From Phycisphaerae bacterium (GTDB lineage Bacteria > Planctomycetota > Phycisphaerae > UBA1845), in contig JAJDDT010000097.1 in NCBI GenBank assembly GCA_029260165.1, positions 31,935 through 95,934 of the forward strand: 64,000 bases of DNA, given 5' to 3'. This document shows positions 1 through 9,134 of the stretch, one piece after another; position 1 is the stretch's first letter, and each line of letters starts with the position of its first letter. Both the position numbers and the translations under genes were made by a program. The notes under the pieces were generated by a model that saw nothing but the letters and a program-made list of their open reading frames with translations, had not been told where the DNA came from and ran no database searches.

Positions 1-291
1 CTACTTGCGCGACTTGCTGTCTTTCTTTTTGCCATCGCCTCCGGCGAAATACTTCCCGCCGAACTTGTTCTGGAACCGCTGCACGCGACCCAGCGTATCG
101 ACGAACTTCTGCTGGCCTGTGAAGAACGGGTGCGACGCGCTGGAAATATCCAGCCTGACCACCGGATATTCCTTGCCCTCATACTCGATCGTGTCCTTTG
201 GCTTCACGGTCGAGCGGGTCAGAAACATGTGCTTGGCCCCAACGTCGTAGAACACAACGTCGTGGTATTCGGGATGGATGCCTTTTTTCAT
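1..291 (-). CDS. rpmE2: 50S ribosomal protein L31, type B
   Basis: A 96-residue protein of the large ribosomal subunit. The N-terminus ([16 protein letters not shown]) and the segment [17 protein letters not shown] are the hallmark of type B L31. No CxxC zinc pair is present, so this is the zinc-independent form that many bacteria use alone or when zinc is scarce. The tail is lysine-rich ([10 protein letters not shown]), as expected for an rRNA-binding protein. The start is ATG with an AAAGAGGA Shine-Dalgarno site upstream. The stop codon is the first three bases of the window, so the gene is complete. It is divergent from cysS across about 150 bases. Identification is firm by family. Confidence 0.95.
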   Translation of the reverse strand: MKKGIHPEYHDVVFYDVGAKHMFLTRSTVKPKDTIEYEGKEYPVVRLDISSASHPFFTGQQKFVDTLGRVQRFQNKFGGKYFAGGDGKKKDSKSRK

Positions 292-447
292 GGGTGCAAA
301 TCCTCTTTCCGGATCAAATCAAGACCGGGAAGTCTACCGTCTTCGGCCACCATTGCAACCCCCCTACTACCATTCCCCCGCCCTGTTGACTATCATGCCG
401 AACGACGATTTCCGGAACGCGACAAAAACAGCAGGAATCACACAACC

Positions 448-1950
448 ATGGCCATCCGCGTTTACAACACGCTTACGAGGCAAAAAGAACCATTCGAGCC
501 GCTGAACCCGCCCAGGGTCGGTATTTACCTTTGCGGGCCGACGGTTTACAAGCCGTCGCACATAGGGCACGCCGTCGGACCGATCATTTTTGACTGTGTG
601 AAGCGATACCTTCAATTTCGAGGGTATGACGTCACGCTCGTGATCAACGTCACTGACGTGGACGACAAACTCATCATCGAGGCAGATGCCCAAAACACGA
701 CGGTCCCCGAATTGGCGGAGCGGATTCTGGGCAGCTATCTGGACGCGATGAACCAGCTCGGTATCGATTCGATCGACCTGATGCCGAAGGCTTCGGAGCA
801 CATCGGGGACATCTGTGACAACATTCAGAAACTGATCGACAACGACGTTGCGTATGTTTCGGGGCAGGACGTTTATTTCGACGTCACGCGCGACGACGAC
901 TACGGCAAGCTTTCCAGCCGCAAGGTCGAAGACCAGACCGAACACCGGGACGTTGTCGGCGAAACGAAGCGCAACCCCAGCGATTTTGCGCTCTGGAAGG
1001 CAGCCAAACCCGACGAGCCTGATTCGGTCATCTACGATTCCCCGTGGGGACGGGGCAGACCCGGTTGGCATATTGAATGTTCCGCGATGAGCACGCGTTA
1101 TCTCGGGGACACGTTTGACATCCACGGTGGTGGGATGGATCTGATTTTCCCACACCATGAAAATGAGATTGCGCAGGCGGAGTCTGCGACGAACAAGACG
1201 TTCGTCAAGTACTGGCTTCATCACGGATTGACGCGATTCAATACGAAGAAGATCAGCAAATCCGACGCGGACATGCAGGAAGCGCTGAAAAAAATGACGC
1301 TTTCGCACCTGCTGACGGAATTCACCGGGGAGCAACTTCGCTATTTTGTTATCAGTACGCATTATCGACGACCTATTGAGTTTTCCGACGCGGAACTCGA
1401 TGCGAAAAAGAAAGGGTTGGCGACGTTCCACCGGTTGTTCGAGCGCATCGAGCGTGTCACGCAAACGGACCTGTTTTCCCAACCGGCGGACTCCGAAGAC
1501 GAATGGAAATCGGCTGAAAAATGCGACGCCGACTTCGCCGGGGAGGTTGACGCGTTTGCCATGCGTTTCGTCGAGATGATGGACGACGACTTCAACACGG
1601 CTGGCGCGATCGCGACGCTTTTCGATTTTGCGAATCGTGCGAACCGCTTCATCGAGGAAAACAAGCTCGAAACCGAGGACAACGTACGGGCCAGGGAAAC
1701 CGCCATCGCGGCTACGCGGGAACTGATGCGCATGGGCCAGCTTCTGGGGTTGTTCCGAAAGCGCGCGGAGGTGTCTGCCGTCGGTGACGACGAACTTGTC
1801 GGTAAACTGATGGGGATTCTCATCGACGCCCGCGCCCAATCCCGAAAGGCGAAACAATTCGACATAGCTGACAGCATCCGCGACCAACTCACGGACGCGG
1901 GCGTCGCGCTGGAAGACCGCCCCGACGGGACGCTTTGGCGGATCGAATAG
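448..1950 (+). CDS. cysS: cysteinyl-tRNA synthetase
   Basis: A 500-residue class I aminoacyl-tRNA synthetase that charges tRNA-Cys in the cytoplasm. The N-terminal catalytic domain carries the zinc cysteine in LCGPTVY, the HIGH-box equivalent SHIGHA, the signature [18 protein letters not shown] (zinc and cysteine pocket) and the KMSKS-box equivalent KKISKS. The C-terminal third is the helical DALR-type anticodon-binding region. The reading frame is open back to base 130, but the family starts at MAIRVYNTL, so I place the start at the ATG at 448. It stands alone, divergent from rpmE2. The length is normal for the family. Confidence 0.96.
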   Translation: MAIRVYNTLTRQKEPFEPLNPPRVGIYLCGPTVYKPSHIGHAVGPIIFDCVKRYLQFRGYDVTLVINVTDVDDKLIIEADAQNTTVPELAERILGSYLDAMNQLGIDSIDLMPKASEHIGDICDNIQKLIDNDVAYVSGQDVYFDVTRDDDYGKLSSRKVEDQTEHRDVVGETKRNPSDFALWKAAKPDEPDSVIYDSPWGRGRPGWHIECSAMSTRYLGDTFDIHGGGMDLIFPHHENEIAQAESATNKTFVKYWLHHGLTRFNTKKISKSDADMQEALKKMTLSHLLTEFTGEQLRYFVISTHYRRPIEFSDAELDAKKKGLATFHRLFERIERVTQTDLFSQPADSEDEWKSAEKCDADFAGEVDAFAMRFVEMMDDDFNTAGAIATLFDFANRANRFIEENKLETEDNVRARETAIAATRELMRMGQLLGLFRKRAEVSAVGDDELVGKLMGILIDARAQSRKAKQFDIADSIRDQLTDAGVALEDRPDGTLWRIE

Positions 1951-2084
1951 GCTGCCCTGTCGAGGGTTGCGGCGATGAGATAGATGATGAGGGCGGCGGC
2001 GAGGTAGAGGTAGACGGCGATTGTGGTGGGGATGGTTGGGGTTGTCTGGCTGTGTCGTGTTTGCGTTGTGGGTTGCCTGGTCAT
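1951..2084 (-). other. possible short membrane-protein ORF entering cysS antisense
   Basis: An ATG at 2082-2084 is preceded at 8 bases by a clean GGAGG. The first 45 or so codons give a Thr/Gln-rich start followed by one strong hydrophobic segment (VYLYLAAALIIYLIAATL). The frame then runs on without a stop antisense through the 3' half of cysS, to 1362, which is not believable as protein. It may be the intact front end of a gene cut off by rearrangement, or chance. I do not recognise it. The coordinates cover only the part outside cysS. Confidence 0.2.
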
Positions 2085-2112
2085 GGTCATTTCCTCCACC
2101 CTAAAGAACGTT

Positions 2113-2150
2113 GCAGGCGATCGGAGAAAAATTTTTGTTCGATCACCTGC
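2113..2150 (-). promoter_or_regulatory. dyad symmetry upstream of the short membrane ORF
   Basis: Arms of ten bases (gcaggcgatc and gatcacctgc) are inverted copies with one mismatch, which becomes a G-U pair in a minus-strand transcript. The centre is itself A/T palindromic (aaaaattttt). It lies about 30 bases upstream of the candidate start at 2084. It could be an operator or an RNA hairpin; the sequence does not decide. Confidence 0.3.
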
Positions 2151-2214
2151 ATGCGCGCCGTGGAGGGTGTTTTTATCGGACTGCGTGGTCGTGTCGGTTT
2201 GGTGTGCGGTGATT

Positions 2215-2327
2215 TGACGGGAATGCGAAACGACGTCCGTTTGCAATTGCGCCGCCCACAAGGGGCGACGCTACAGAATGGGCATCTGTAAGGCATTACG
2301 ATCGTACCCGCCGATTCTGTCATGCAC
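2215..2327 (+). repeat. dispersed repeat family B, copy 1
   Basis: About 113 bases, closely matching a plus-strand copy near 41.9 kb and an inverted copy near 36.5 kb. The core is a hairpin, CGCCGCCCACAAGGGGCG, followed by ACGCTACAGAATGGG and then a conserved block ending CCGATTCTGTCA. It fills most of the spacer between cysS and the FG-GAP gene; the rest of that spacer holds the short ORF and dyad listed above. Confidence 0.8.
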
Positions 2328-2429
2328 CCTGCGATGATTCAGGCGTCGCTTTACTGTTTCATCCGACGGGTACAACTGCTAGAATGCGGCTGGGTTTGTG
2401 TGGGGAAAGTGTCAATCTCTGGGTGGCTC

Positions 2430-4334
2430 ATGATCGATTCATTCTGGTGCAGGGTTGTTGTCCGGGCGGTCCCGGTCGTTCTGGTCTTTGCGCTTTTTTC
2501 GGGTGCGGGGTCGGTTCTGTTCGAGGACGTCACTGTGATGGCTGGCCTGAATACGGCGCATACGGTTCCGGGTTCCGGGTCGGTCTTTTTCTGTGATGAG
2601 GAAGTCCGCATGTCGGCGGGGGCTGCGGCTGTCGATGTGAATCTCGACGGCTGGACGGATTTGTATGTGACGAGGATCGGGTCATCGAATCTGCTCTACA
2701 TTAACAACGGTGACGGCACGTTTTCCGAGCGGGCTGCGGCTGCGGGTGTCGCTCTTGTGGCGAACAGTTCGGGGGTCGCGTTTGCGGACGTGGATAACGA
2801 CGGGGACGATGATTTGTATGTGCAGACGATCCTCGGACTGCGAAAACACCTGTATATCAACGACGGTACGGGGTCGTTTTCGGAGGAGGCCCTTGCCCGT
2901 GGGGTGGGGGTTCCGATTTCCAGTACGCGTGGGACCAGCGCTACGTTTGGCGATTATGAAAACGATGGCGATCTCGATCTGCATGTGCTTGAGTGGTCGA
3001 ACATCTCTGCGCAGAATCTTCTTTTTCAAAACGACGGCAGCGGGCAATTCGCCGACGTCACGATCGCCGCCGGGTTGTCGCTGTCGGGTACGTTTGGTTT
3101 TGCAAATGCCTTTGCGGATATCAACAGCGACGGTTTTTCCGATCTTCTGATTGCGGCTGACTTTGGTACGAGCCGCCTTTTTCAGAACCGTGGAAACGGG
3201 GGGTTTGCCGACATTACGATGTCGGGTTCGGTTGGTACCGACGAGAACGGTATGGGTTCTGCGGTTGGCGACTATGACGGAGACGGTGATCTGGACTGGT
3301 TCGTTACTTCTATTTTCGATTCCAACCAAACGTGCGATACGATGCCTTGTAACTGGGGAAACACGGGCAATCGGCTTTACCGAAATGATTCGGGTGGGAC
3401 GACGTTTTCCGACGTCACGGACCTTGCGGGCGTGCGTGACGGAGCCTGGGGTTGGGGGGCGTCCTTTTTCGACTACGACAACGACGGCGACCTTGACCTT
3501 GGTATGACCAATGGTGTTGTGTTTCCGTGCATTGCCTTTGACGATGCATTCAACGCGGACCCGCTGCGACTGTGGGACAACGACGGTACGGGGGTAATGA
3601 CGGAGGTGAGCGGTGTCGCGGGATTTACGAACACCGGGTCCGGGAAGGGGTTCGTCGTTTTCGATTACGACAACGACGGGGATCTCGACGTTTTCATTGC
3701 CAATAACGGCGACATGCCTGTTCTTTACAGGAACAACGGTGGGAACACGAACAACTGGCTTCGGGTTGACGTGATCGGGGAGATATCGAACCGAATGGGT
3801 CTCGGGGCGCGTGTCAGGGTTCGCGTCAATCCGACTGATTCATTCCAGCTTCGCGAAGTCAATGCGAACAGCAACTACATGTCGCAGAATGAAACCACCG
3901 CGCATTTCGGGGTCGGTCCCGGCGTGACGTCGATCGATCTTGTCCGCGTTGAGTGGCCTGCTTCGGGGTTTGTTCAGGAGTTCAGGAACGTTTTGCCGAA
4001 CCAGACCCTGGTTGTTCAGGAGGGGAACAGTATTGATCTCGACGGGATTGTCGATGGTGCGGACGGGTCAGCGATTGCGACGTGTCTGACCGGACCGGAC
4101 GTTGAATCGATTCCGATCGGTTGCGGGTTTGCGGACCTCGACGCCGACGGCGACGTTGACTGCGTTGACTGGCAAACGTTTCAATCGCTCTGGACCGAAC
4201 CCCTGCCGCCACCGACCATTTTTGAATGCGATGGCGGTATTCCGACAACTTCGGAGTGGGGTCTGGTCCTGATTGCGTTGGGACTTGCCACGGCGGGTAC
4301 GCTTGTTTTTCGGCGACTGCCCTGCCCTCAATGA
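2430..4334 (+). CDS. secreted FG-GAP/ASPIC repeat protein with IPTL-type sorting tail
   Basis: About 634 residues. The frame is open from 2322, but the ATG at 2430 opens directly onto a signal peptide (RVVVRAVPVVLVFALFSGAG), so I prefer it. The body is a string of VCBS/FG-GAP repeats with calcium-loop motifs such as DVDNDGDDDLY, DYENDGDLDL and DYDGDGDLDWF, predicting a beta-propeller. A CRTAC/ASPIC-UnbV domain follows (NRMGLGARVRVRV to the HFGVG segment). A dockerin-like DLDADGDVDCVDW segment comes next. The C-terminus is PTTSEWGLVL, a membrane segment and RR, matching the IPTL-CTERM exosortase-type signal. Probably exported and processed at the cell surface. The ligand is unknown. Confidence 0.85.
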   Translation: MIDSFWCRVVVRAVPVVLVFALFSGAGSVLFEDVTVMAGLNTAHTVPGSGSVFFCDEEVRMSAGAAAVDVNLDGWTDLYVTRIGSSNLLYINNGDGTFSERAAAAGVALVANSSGVAFADVDNDGDDDLYVQTILGLRKHLYINDGTGSFSEEALARGVGVPISSTRGTSATFGDYENDGDLDLHVLEWSNISAQNLLFQNDGSGQFADVTIAAGLSLSGTFGFANAFADINSDGFSDLLIAADFGTSRLFQNRGNGGFADITMSGSVGTDENGMGSAVGDYDGDGDLDWFVTSIFDSNQTCDTMPCNWGNTGNRLYRNDSGGTTFSDVTDLAGVRDGAWGWGASFFDYDNDGDLDLGMTNGVVFPCIAFDDAFNADPLRLWDNDGTGVMTEVSGVAGFTNTGSGKGFVVFDYDNDGDLDVFIANNGDMPVLYRNNGGNTNNWLRVDVIGEISNRMGLGARVRVRVNPTDSFQLREVNANSNYMSQNETTAHFGVGPGVTSIDLVRVEWPASGFVQEFRNVLPNQTLVVQEGNSIDLDGIVDGADGSAIATCLTGPDVESIPIGCGFADLDADGDVDCVDWQTFQSLWTEPLPPPTIFECDGGIPTTSEWGLVLIALGLATAGTLVFRRLPCPQ

Positions 4335-4419
4335 GACGATCCGCCCGTCGTCGCACAAAATCCGGAGCGGATTCATGTTCAACGCAGTGATTGGCCTGCT
4401 GACGTTTTATTGTTCTCAC

Positions 4420-4444
4420 GTCACCCACGAGGGGTGACGCTACA
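4420..4444. repeat. family B core hairpin
   Basis: gtcacccacgaggggtgac followed by gctaca is the short core shared with the larger family B elements. It sits in the 138-base spacer between the convergent ends of the FG-GAP gene and the NTF2-like gene. It might serve as a bidirectional hairpin, but there is no T-tract. Confidence 0.6.
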
Positions 4445-4472
4445 TCAGAACCTGGAAACAAGCTGAAGACGA

Positions 4473-4937
4473 CTACTTTGCTTTGCCGACGTGTTTTTCC
4501 ATGGACAACGTTTTGGTCACGATCATCCATTTTCCGTCCGACTTCAGCAGGGTCAGGAAATCGGTGTAGGTGTTTTGGGGAAACCTGATTGTTGCCTTGA
4601 CCGAGGCGGCGGTTCCGACGACGTCGACGGCGACGATTTTCATTTCCGGATTCATTTTGGCGGTCACGTCGGGCGGGAGCATTTTGAGGCCTTTGTACCA
4701 TTTGGACACGTTGTATTTCTCGATTTTCCCTCGATCGTCGATCCGAAAAATGTCGCAATCGGGATGAAACGATTTTGCAAGCATGTCGAAATCGGTCTTG
4801 ACGAACCCCTTGAAATAGCCATCCACGACGGAGCGAACGGCTTTTCCGTCGTCACTGCCTGTCCCGGTTATTGGTTGGGCAAGCACGATCGCGGCTGGCA
4901 CGACCAACATCAAACTCACCCATCGTCGAATCTTCAC
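4473..4937 (-). CDS. exported NTF2-like (SnoaL/lumazine-binding fold) protein
   Basis: About 154 residues. A near-perfect AAGGAGG lies five bases before a GTG at 4935-4937, which decides the start; longer readings from 5063 or the ATG at 4952 would place that site inside the gene. A signal peptide follows (RRWVSLMLVVPAAIVLAQP). The mature part has the NTF2-like pattern: an early helix (VRSVVDGYFKGFVKTDFDML), the turn SFHPDCDIFRID and late strands ending DGKWMIVTKTL. Members act as small-molecule enzymes or binding proteins. No catalytic residue can be assigned. It is probably periplasmic. The 67-base spacer upstream leads to the aminotransferase stop. Confidence 0.7.
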   Translation of the reverse strand: MKIRRWVSLMLVVPAAIVLAQPITGTGSDDGKAVRSVVDGYFKGFVKTDFDMLAKSFHPDCDIFRIDDRGKIEKYNVSKWYKGLKMLPPDVTAKMNPEMKIVAVDVVGTAASVKATIRFPQNTYTDFLTLLKSDGKWMIVTKTLSMEKHVGKAK

Positions 4938-5004
4938 GGTGTCCTCCTTCATGGTTGTCTTCGCGTTTTCAAACGGACAGCCCGCCGCTTGCGGGTCGGT
5001 GGAA

Positions 5005-6390
5005 CTATTGTCCGGAAACTGCTTCTGAAAGGCAAATGTCCACGCAATCGGCGAGAAAATCACAATCGTCTCTGGTCAGACACATCGGTGGCTTGATCCG
5101 AATCACATTGCCATACAAGCCACCCTTGCCCAGCAGCAGCCCGCGCTTCTTGGCGTTTTCCACCACGTTGGCGGTCTCTGCGACGGCAGGCTCTTTGCTC
5201 ACTCGATCTTTCACCAGTTCGACGCCGAGCATCAGTCCCATCCCGCGGACCTCGCCGATCAGGGTATGTTTGTCCATCAGGGCGGTCAGCTTGTCCTTCA
5301 AATATCCGCCAACCTCTTTCGCATTCTGTTGAATTTTTTCCTCGTCGATGATTTCCAACACGCTCAACCCCTGAAGCACCGATACCGGATTTCCACCAAA
5401 CGTGTTGAAATGCAGGCGTTTGGCCATGTGTTTGCCGATTTCCGGTCGGGTTGTGCACGCCCCCAGCGGTGCGCCATTTCCAATTCCCTTGGCCATCGTC
5501 ACCATGTCGGGCACGACGCCCCAATTCTCAAATCCCCAGTAGTGGTCGCCGGTTCTGCCGAACCCGGTTTGTACCTCGTCGGCGATACACAGCCCGCCAT
5601 ATTTGCGAACGATGTCGTACACGATTCCGAAATACTCCGGTGGTGGGGTTACCGTGCCGCCCACGCCCTGAATGGGTTCGGCGATCATGGCTGCGATCTC
5701 GCCGCTGGTTTCGTATCGAATCACATCCTCGACGCTCTTGGCGCACTTCAAATCGCAGGATGGATACTCGAGACCAAACGGGCATCGATAACAATAGGCC
5801 GGCGGAAGATGTTTGATGCCCGGGGCACTCATCACGGGATACTTCCACGTTCCGACGGCGGTCAAACTCATGGCCTGATGCGACCCGCCGTGATAGCCGT
5901 TGCGAAGGGTTAGCACATCATGACGTCCGGTGTGCAGCCTCGCCATGTGGATGGCCAACTCATTTGAATCGGTCCCTGCGTTGGTTACATAGGTCGATTT
6001 CAGATTGCTTCCGTCGGGCATCCTCTCGGCGAGCGCTTTGCAAAATTCGATCACGTTGGGGTGGAGGTAAATCGTCGTGGTGTGGACGAGCTTTCCCACC
6101 TGCTCGCGTACGCGCTCGGTGATCTTCGGATGACAATGCCCGACGGACACCGTCACGATGCCGGCAATTGCATCCAGATATTGCTTGCCCTTTTCGTCCC
6201 ACAGATATTGCATGTGCCCTTCAACGATCGCGATGGGATCCTTGTAGTACATCAGCATGCCGGGGTTTACATATTCCCTGCGTAATGCGAGCATCTCGTC
6301 GCGCGACGGTCCGTCGTAGGCGACCGGCTTGTGATCACACACGGGCAGGGGTATTCGCTTTTCACTTGTTCCGGTCGATGACATTGTCAT
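5005..6390 (-). CDS. class III PLP aminotransferase (AGXT2/beta-alanine type)
   Basis: 461 residues of the class III (omega) aminotransferase fold. The PLP lysine is in TMAKGIGNGAPLG and the preceding strand carries IADEVQTGFGRTG. The segment NGYHGGSHQAMSLTAVGT and the cysteine-bearing region CYRCPFGLEYPSCDLKC point to the AGXT2-like branch, whose members transfer amino groups from beta-alanine or aminoisobutyrate to pyruvate or glyoxylate. Its start overlaps the permease stop by four bases (ATGA type), so the two are probably translated together. With the amidohydrolase two genes upstream this suggests beta-alanine use at the end of pyrimidine breakdown. The substrate is inferred. Confidence 0.85.
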   Translation of the reverse strand: MTMSSTGTSEKRIPLPVCDHKPVAYDGPSRDEMLALRREYVNPGMLMYYKDPIAIVEGHMQYLWDEKGKQYLDAIAGIVTVSVGHCHPKITERVREQVGKLVHTTTIYLHPNVIEFCKALAERMPDGSNLKSTYVTNAGTDSNELAIHMARLHTGRHDVLTLRNGYHGGSHQAMSLTAVGTWKYPVMSAPGIKHLPPAYCYRCPFGLEYPSCDLKCAKSVEDVIRYETSGEIAAMIAEPIQGVGGTVTPPPEYFGIVYDIVRKYGGLCIADEVQTGFGRTGDHYWGFENWGVVPDMVTMAKGIGNGAPLGACTTRPEIGKHMAKRLHFNTFGGNPVSVLQGLSVLEIIDEEKIQQNAKEVGGYLKDKLTALMDKHTLIGEVRGMGLMLGVELVKDRVSKEPAVAETANVVENAKKRGLLLGKGGLYGNVIRIKPPMCLTRDDCDFLADCVDICLSEAVSGQ

Positions 6391-7856
6391 CCCTCCTTCG
6401 TTGCATGATCCTCATGTATAAACGGTGCTTCAGGCTCACCGGCATGTTCCGTTGACAAACCACGTTCGGCGGGCGTCCCCGCAATCACATTATCCAACAC
6501 AATTCCAATCAACGCAGCCACCGCCATCCCTGTCCTGCCGACCGAATCGATCGTTGTTCTCAATCCTTCCGGTAACCCATCCAGCAAGGCTGCTGCTCCG
6601 GGGGTGTAGGTTGTGTAGCCTTCAAAATAGGCGGGCACTGACAATCCCATGAACAAGCTGAAACCTGCGATGAACAGATTCCGATCGCTCGACAGGTCCG
6701 CCTTGGCGAGCTGTTGAATTCCGACGGCGGCGATCAGGCCGAACAATGCACAATACAACCCGCCGACGACAGGTCCGGGTATCGTGGCTGCGAACGCTCC
6801 GAATTTCGCAAAAATCCCCAGCAGGACCAGCAACACACCCGCTACCTGCACGACGTATCGAGAGGCGACCTTGGTCAACCCCACCAGTCCGATATTTTCC
6901 GAATAGGACGTTGAACTGAAACCTCCCAACATCCCCGTCAGCAAACAACCAATTCCCTCGCAACCAATTCCCCGGGAAATTTGCTTTTCAGTCGGCTCGC
7001 CACCACCAGCCATGTACGAACATGCGTGGTAATCCCCAAACGACTCGATCATCGACGCCAGGAACCCCGCGAACACAGCCACGATGAACCCCATTTTGAA
7101 CGTCGGTACGCCCCAGGGCAGGATCAGTTCGGCTGGATTTGCCCTTAACCATGGTGACGATTTGACGCTCTCCAGACTTACAAATGAAGGATGTCCCTTT
7201 TCAAACACGCCCATCCACGAACAGAATCCCGCGACCGCACAGGCCACCACCACGGCGGACAGGATTGGAAAAATCCGAAAAAACCGGGACCGTCGGGACA
7301 GCACGAGTGAAAACACAATCACCAGCAGTATCGTCAGCCCTGAGATGGGCCAGTGTGTTCCCGCCTTGGGCGCCCCGTGCTGAAACAACGCCAACCCGAT
7401 CAGCATGATGACCGGTCCGATCACGACGGGCGACAGGAATCGTCGCAAATATCCCATCAATCCCGAAAACCCGATCACGATCTCAATCACGGCCCCGACG
7501 ATGATCGACCCTGCGATCATCGCCATCATCCCGGCTGGGTCGAGACCGTTTTCCTTTCCAAAACCAATGATCGCGATGAAGGCTGCCAGGAACGAAAAGG
7601 ACACCCCCTGGATAATCGGCAGCCGCGATCCGAACGTCGCCTGCACAATCGTCGCCAACCCGGAACACAACATCACGGAACTGATCAGGGTCGCAATCTG
7701 CTCCGGCGACATGCCCATCATCGGACCGAGCAACAACGGCACCGCGACGGTTGAACCAAACATTGTCAGCACATGCTGCAGCGCAAGTATGACCGCCTTG
7801 CCCAGCGGTGGCCTGCTGTCCAACGGATACAAAATGTCCGACGCTTTCGCCATCAA
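6387..7856 (-). CDS. NCS2 uracil/xanthine permease
   Basis: 489 residues with about 14 hydrophobic helices, of the nucleobase-cation symporter 2 family. The N-terminal LALQHVLTMFGSTVAVPLLLG is the family signature around TM1, and FAGFLASMIESFGDYHACS in TM8 carries the conserved glutamate of the base-binding site. SSTSYSENIGLVGLTKVASR is the TM10 motif. It would carry uracil, xanthine or a related base inward with protons. It sits between a beta-ureidopropionase-like gene (12-base gap) and an aminotransferase, so uracil is the likelier load. The choice of base cannot be read from the sequence alone. Confidence 0.9.
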   Translation of the reverse strand: MMAKASDILYPLDSRPPLGKAVILALQHVLTMFGSTVAVPLLLGPMMGMSPEQIATLISSVMLCSGLATIVQATFGSRLPIIQGVSFSFLAAFIAIIGFGKENGLDPAGMMAMIAGSIIVGAVIEIVIGFSGLMGYLRRFLSPVVIGPVIMLIGLALFQHGAPKAGTHWPISGLTILLVIVFSLVLSRRSRFFRIFPILSAVVVACAVAGFCSWMGVFEKGHPSFVSLESVKSSPWLRANPAELILPWGVPTFKMGFIVAVFAGFLASMIESFGDYHACSYMAGGGEPTEKQISRGIGCEGIGCLLTGMLGGFSSTSYSENIGLVGLTKVASRYVVQVAGVLLVLLGIFAKFGAFAATIPGPVVGGLYCALFGLIAAVGIQQLAKADLSSDRNLFIAGFSLFMGLSVPAYFEGYTTYTPGAAALLDGLPEGLRTTIDSVGRTGMAVAALIGIVLDNVIAGTPAERGLSTEHAGEPEAPFIHEDHATKEG

Positions 7857-7868
7857 CCCGGACGCCCG

Positions 7869-8738
7869 CTATTCTGCCACGATTTCTTCATACGCGTCGG
7901 GTCTGCGATCACGGAAGAATTGCCATGTATTGCGTACCTCGCGAATCAAATCCAGATTCATGTCCGTCACGACGATCGCGTCCTCGTCGCGAGACCCTTC
8001 CGCGACGATCTTCCCGCGTGGATCGCAAAAATAGCTCGTTCCGTAGAAATGGCCTATGTTCCACGGTGCCTCGGTCCCCGGGCGATTGATCGCACCCACA
8101 TAATACTGGTTGGCCACGGCGTGTGCGGGCTGTTCCAGTTTCCATAAATACTCGCTCAACCCGGCCACTGTGGCTGACGGGTTGAACAATATCTCCGCGC
8201 CGTTCAGTCCCAGACAGCGCGCGCCTTCGGGGAAATGGCGATCGTAGCAGATATAGACGGCCACCTTTCCAACACGCGTGTTAAACACCGGGTACCCGGT
8301 GTTGCCCGGGCGAAAATAAAACTTCTCCCAGAATCCCGGTGCGCAGTGCGGAATATGCGTTTTGCGATACTTGCCAAGGTAGGTTCCATCCGCGTCGATG
8401 ACGGCGGCGGTGTTGTAGTAGACGCCTGTCATGTCCTCCTCGTAAACAGGAATGACCATGACCATCTCGTGTTTTTTGGCCAGCTCGCACATCAACTGCG
8501 TCGTCGGACCGTCGGGCACGCGTTCGGTCAGCGAGTACCACTTCGCATCCTGCTCTGCACAGAAATAGGGTCCATAGAAAAGCTCCTGCAGACAGATCAC
8601 CTGCACGCCCTGATTCGCGGCGTCTGCGATCATGGCTACATGCTTGTCGATCATCGACTTCTTGATCTTTTCCACCGGCGACGTCGCAGGCTCGCACAAC
8701 GTCGCCTGAATCAATCCACCCCGCACGATCCGGTCCAT
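7869..8738 (-). CDS. beta-ureidopropionase / N-carbamoylputrescine amidase-like nitrilase
   Basis: 289 residues of the nitrilase superfamily. The catalytic triad is visible: Glu52 in CLQELF, Lys126 in KYRKTHIP and Cys164 in VYICYDRHFPE. These enzymes cleave N-carbamyl amides to amine, CO2 and ammonia; the close families are beta-ureidopropionase (to beta-alanine) and N-carbamoylputrescine amidase. The frame extends to 8792, but the ATG at 8738 has GGAG six bases before it and fits the family start. It leads a three-gene operon with a base permease and a beta-alanine-type aminotransferase, which favours the pyrimidine role. No dihydropyrimidinase or dihydropyrimidine dehydrogenase gene is in the window. 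Confidence 0.87.
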   Translation of the reverse strand: MDRIVRGGLIQATLCEPATSPVEKIKKSMIDKHVAMIADAANQGVQVICLQELFYGPYFCAEQDAKWYSLTERVPDGPTTQLMCELAKKHEMVMVIPVYEEDMTGVYYNTAAVIDADGTYLGKYRKTHIPHCAPGFWEKFYFRPGNTGYPVFNTRVGKVAVYICYDRHFPEGARCLGLNGAEILFNPSATVAGLSEYLWKLEQPAHAVANQYYVGAINRPGTEAPWNIGHFYGTSYFCDPRGKIVAEGSRDEDAIVVTDMNLDLIREVRNTWQFFRDRRPDAYEEIVAE

Positions 8739-8862
8739 GCCAAACTCCTTCGCAGCTATGCAAAACCCGACAAATTCCAAGCGCACCAGCATAACCCAAC
8801 CAACCCATCAGGCAATAAGAGCCTTCTCCGGGGCGGGTGCGAGCCACCCGGTCGAGCGTGAT

Positions 8863-8909
8863 GATTCGACTCCCCCAGGAAGCTTCCCGCTGAAGCGATG
8901 GGCCACCCA
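8863..8909. repeat. family A palindromic element, diverged half copy
   Basis: gattcgactccccca and later gatgggccaccca match one half of the 82-bp elements at 18479 and 28828, with the inner stem changed. It lies in the spacer between the nitrilase and lipase genes, next to a family B copy. Confidence 0.55.
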
Positions 8910-8935
8910 CCCGGCGCCCCTTTTGGGGCGACGGC

Positions 8936-9004
8936 GCGATTTCAAACGGACATCGTTTCGCGTTCCCGTCACCCACAAGGGGTGACGCTACAGAACAGGC
9001 ACCC
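8936..9004. repeat. family B element, partial copy
   Basis: Contains the core hairpin gtcacccacaaggggtgac and the trailing gctacagaacaggcaccc, preceded by the conserved cggacatcgtttcgcgttcc in the orientation opposite to that seen in the full copies. It looks like a rearranged or inverted half. The remaining 130 bases up to the lipase start show nothing further. Confidence 0.6.
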
Positions 9005-9134
9005 GGCCACGCGGTCGTTTCGGTTTGGGGGTGGTGCGGAATGGTACTGCAATTTAAGCTTTCCGCTGGTGGGCGGTGTTGGTCATTGTTGATGCCCCGG
9101 GGTTTTCGCGTTTATTGAGATGGGAGGTGCACAG

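Noticed and set aside
130..447. N-terminal extension of cysS
   Set aside because: The open frame upstream of 448 overlaps the L31 gene on the other strand and has no family similarity; CysRS starts at the MAIRVYN segment.
367..1887. A 506-codon minus-strand open frame opposite cysS
   Set aside because: Antisense shadow of a well-conserved gene; no recognisable domain or ribosome site.
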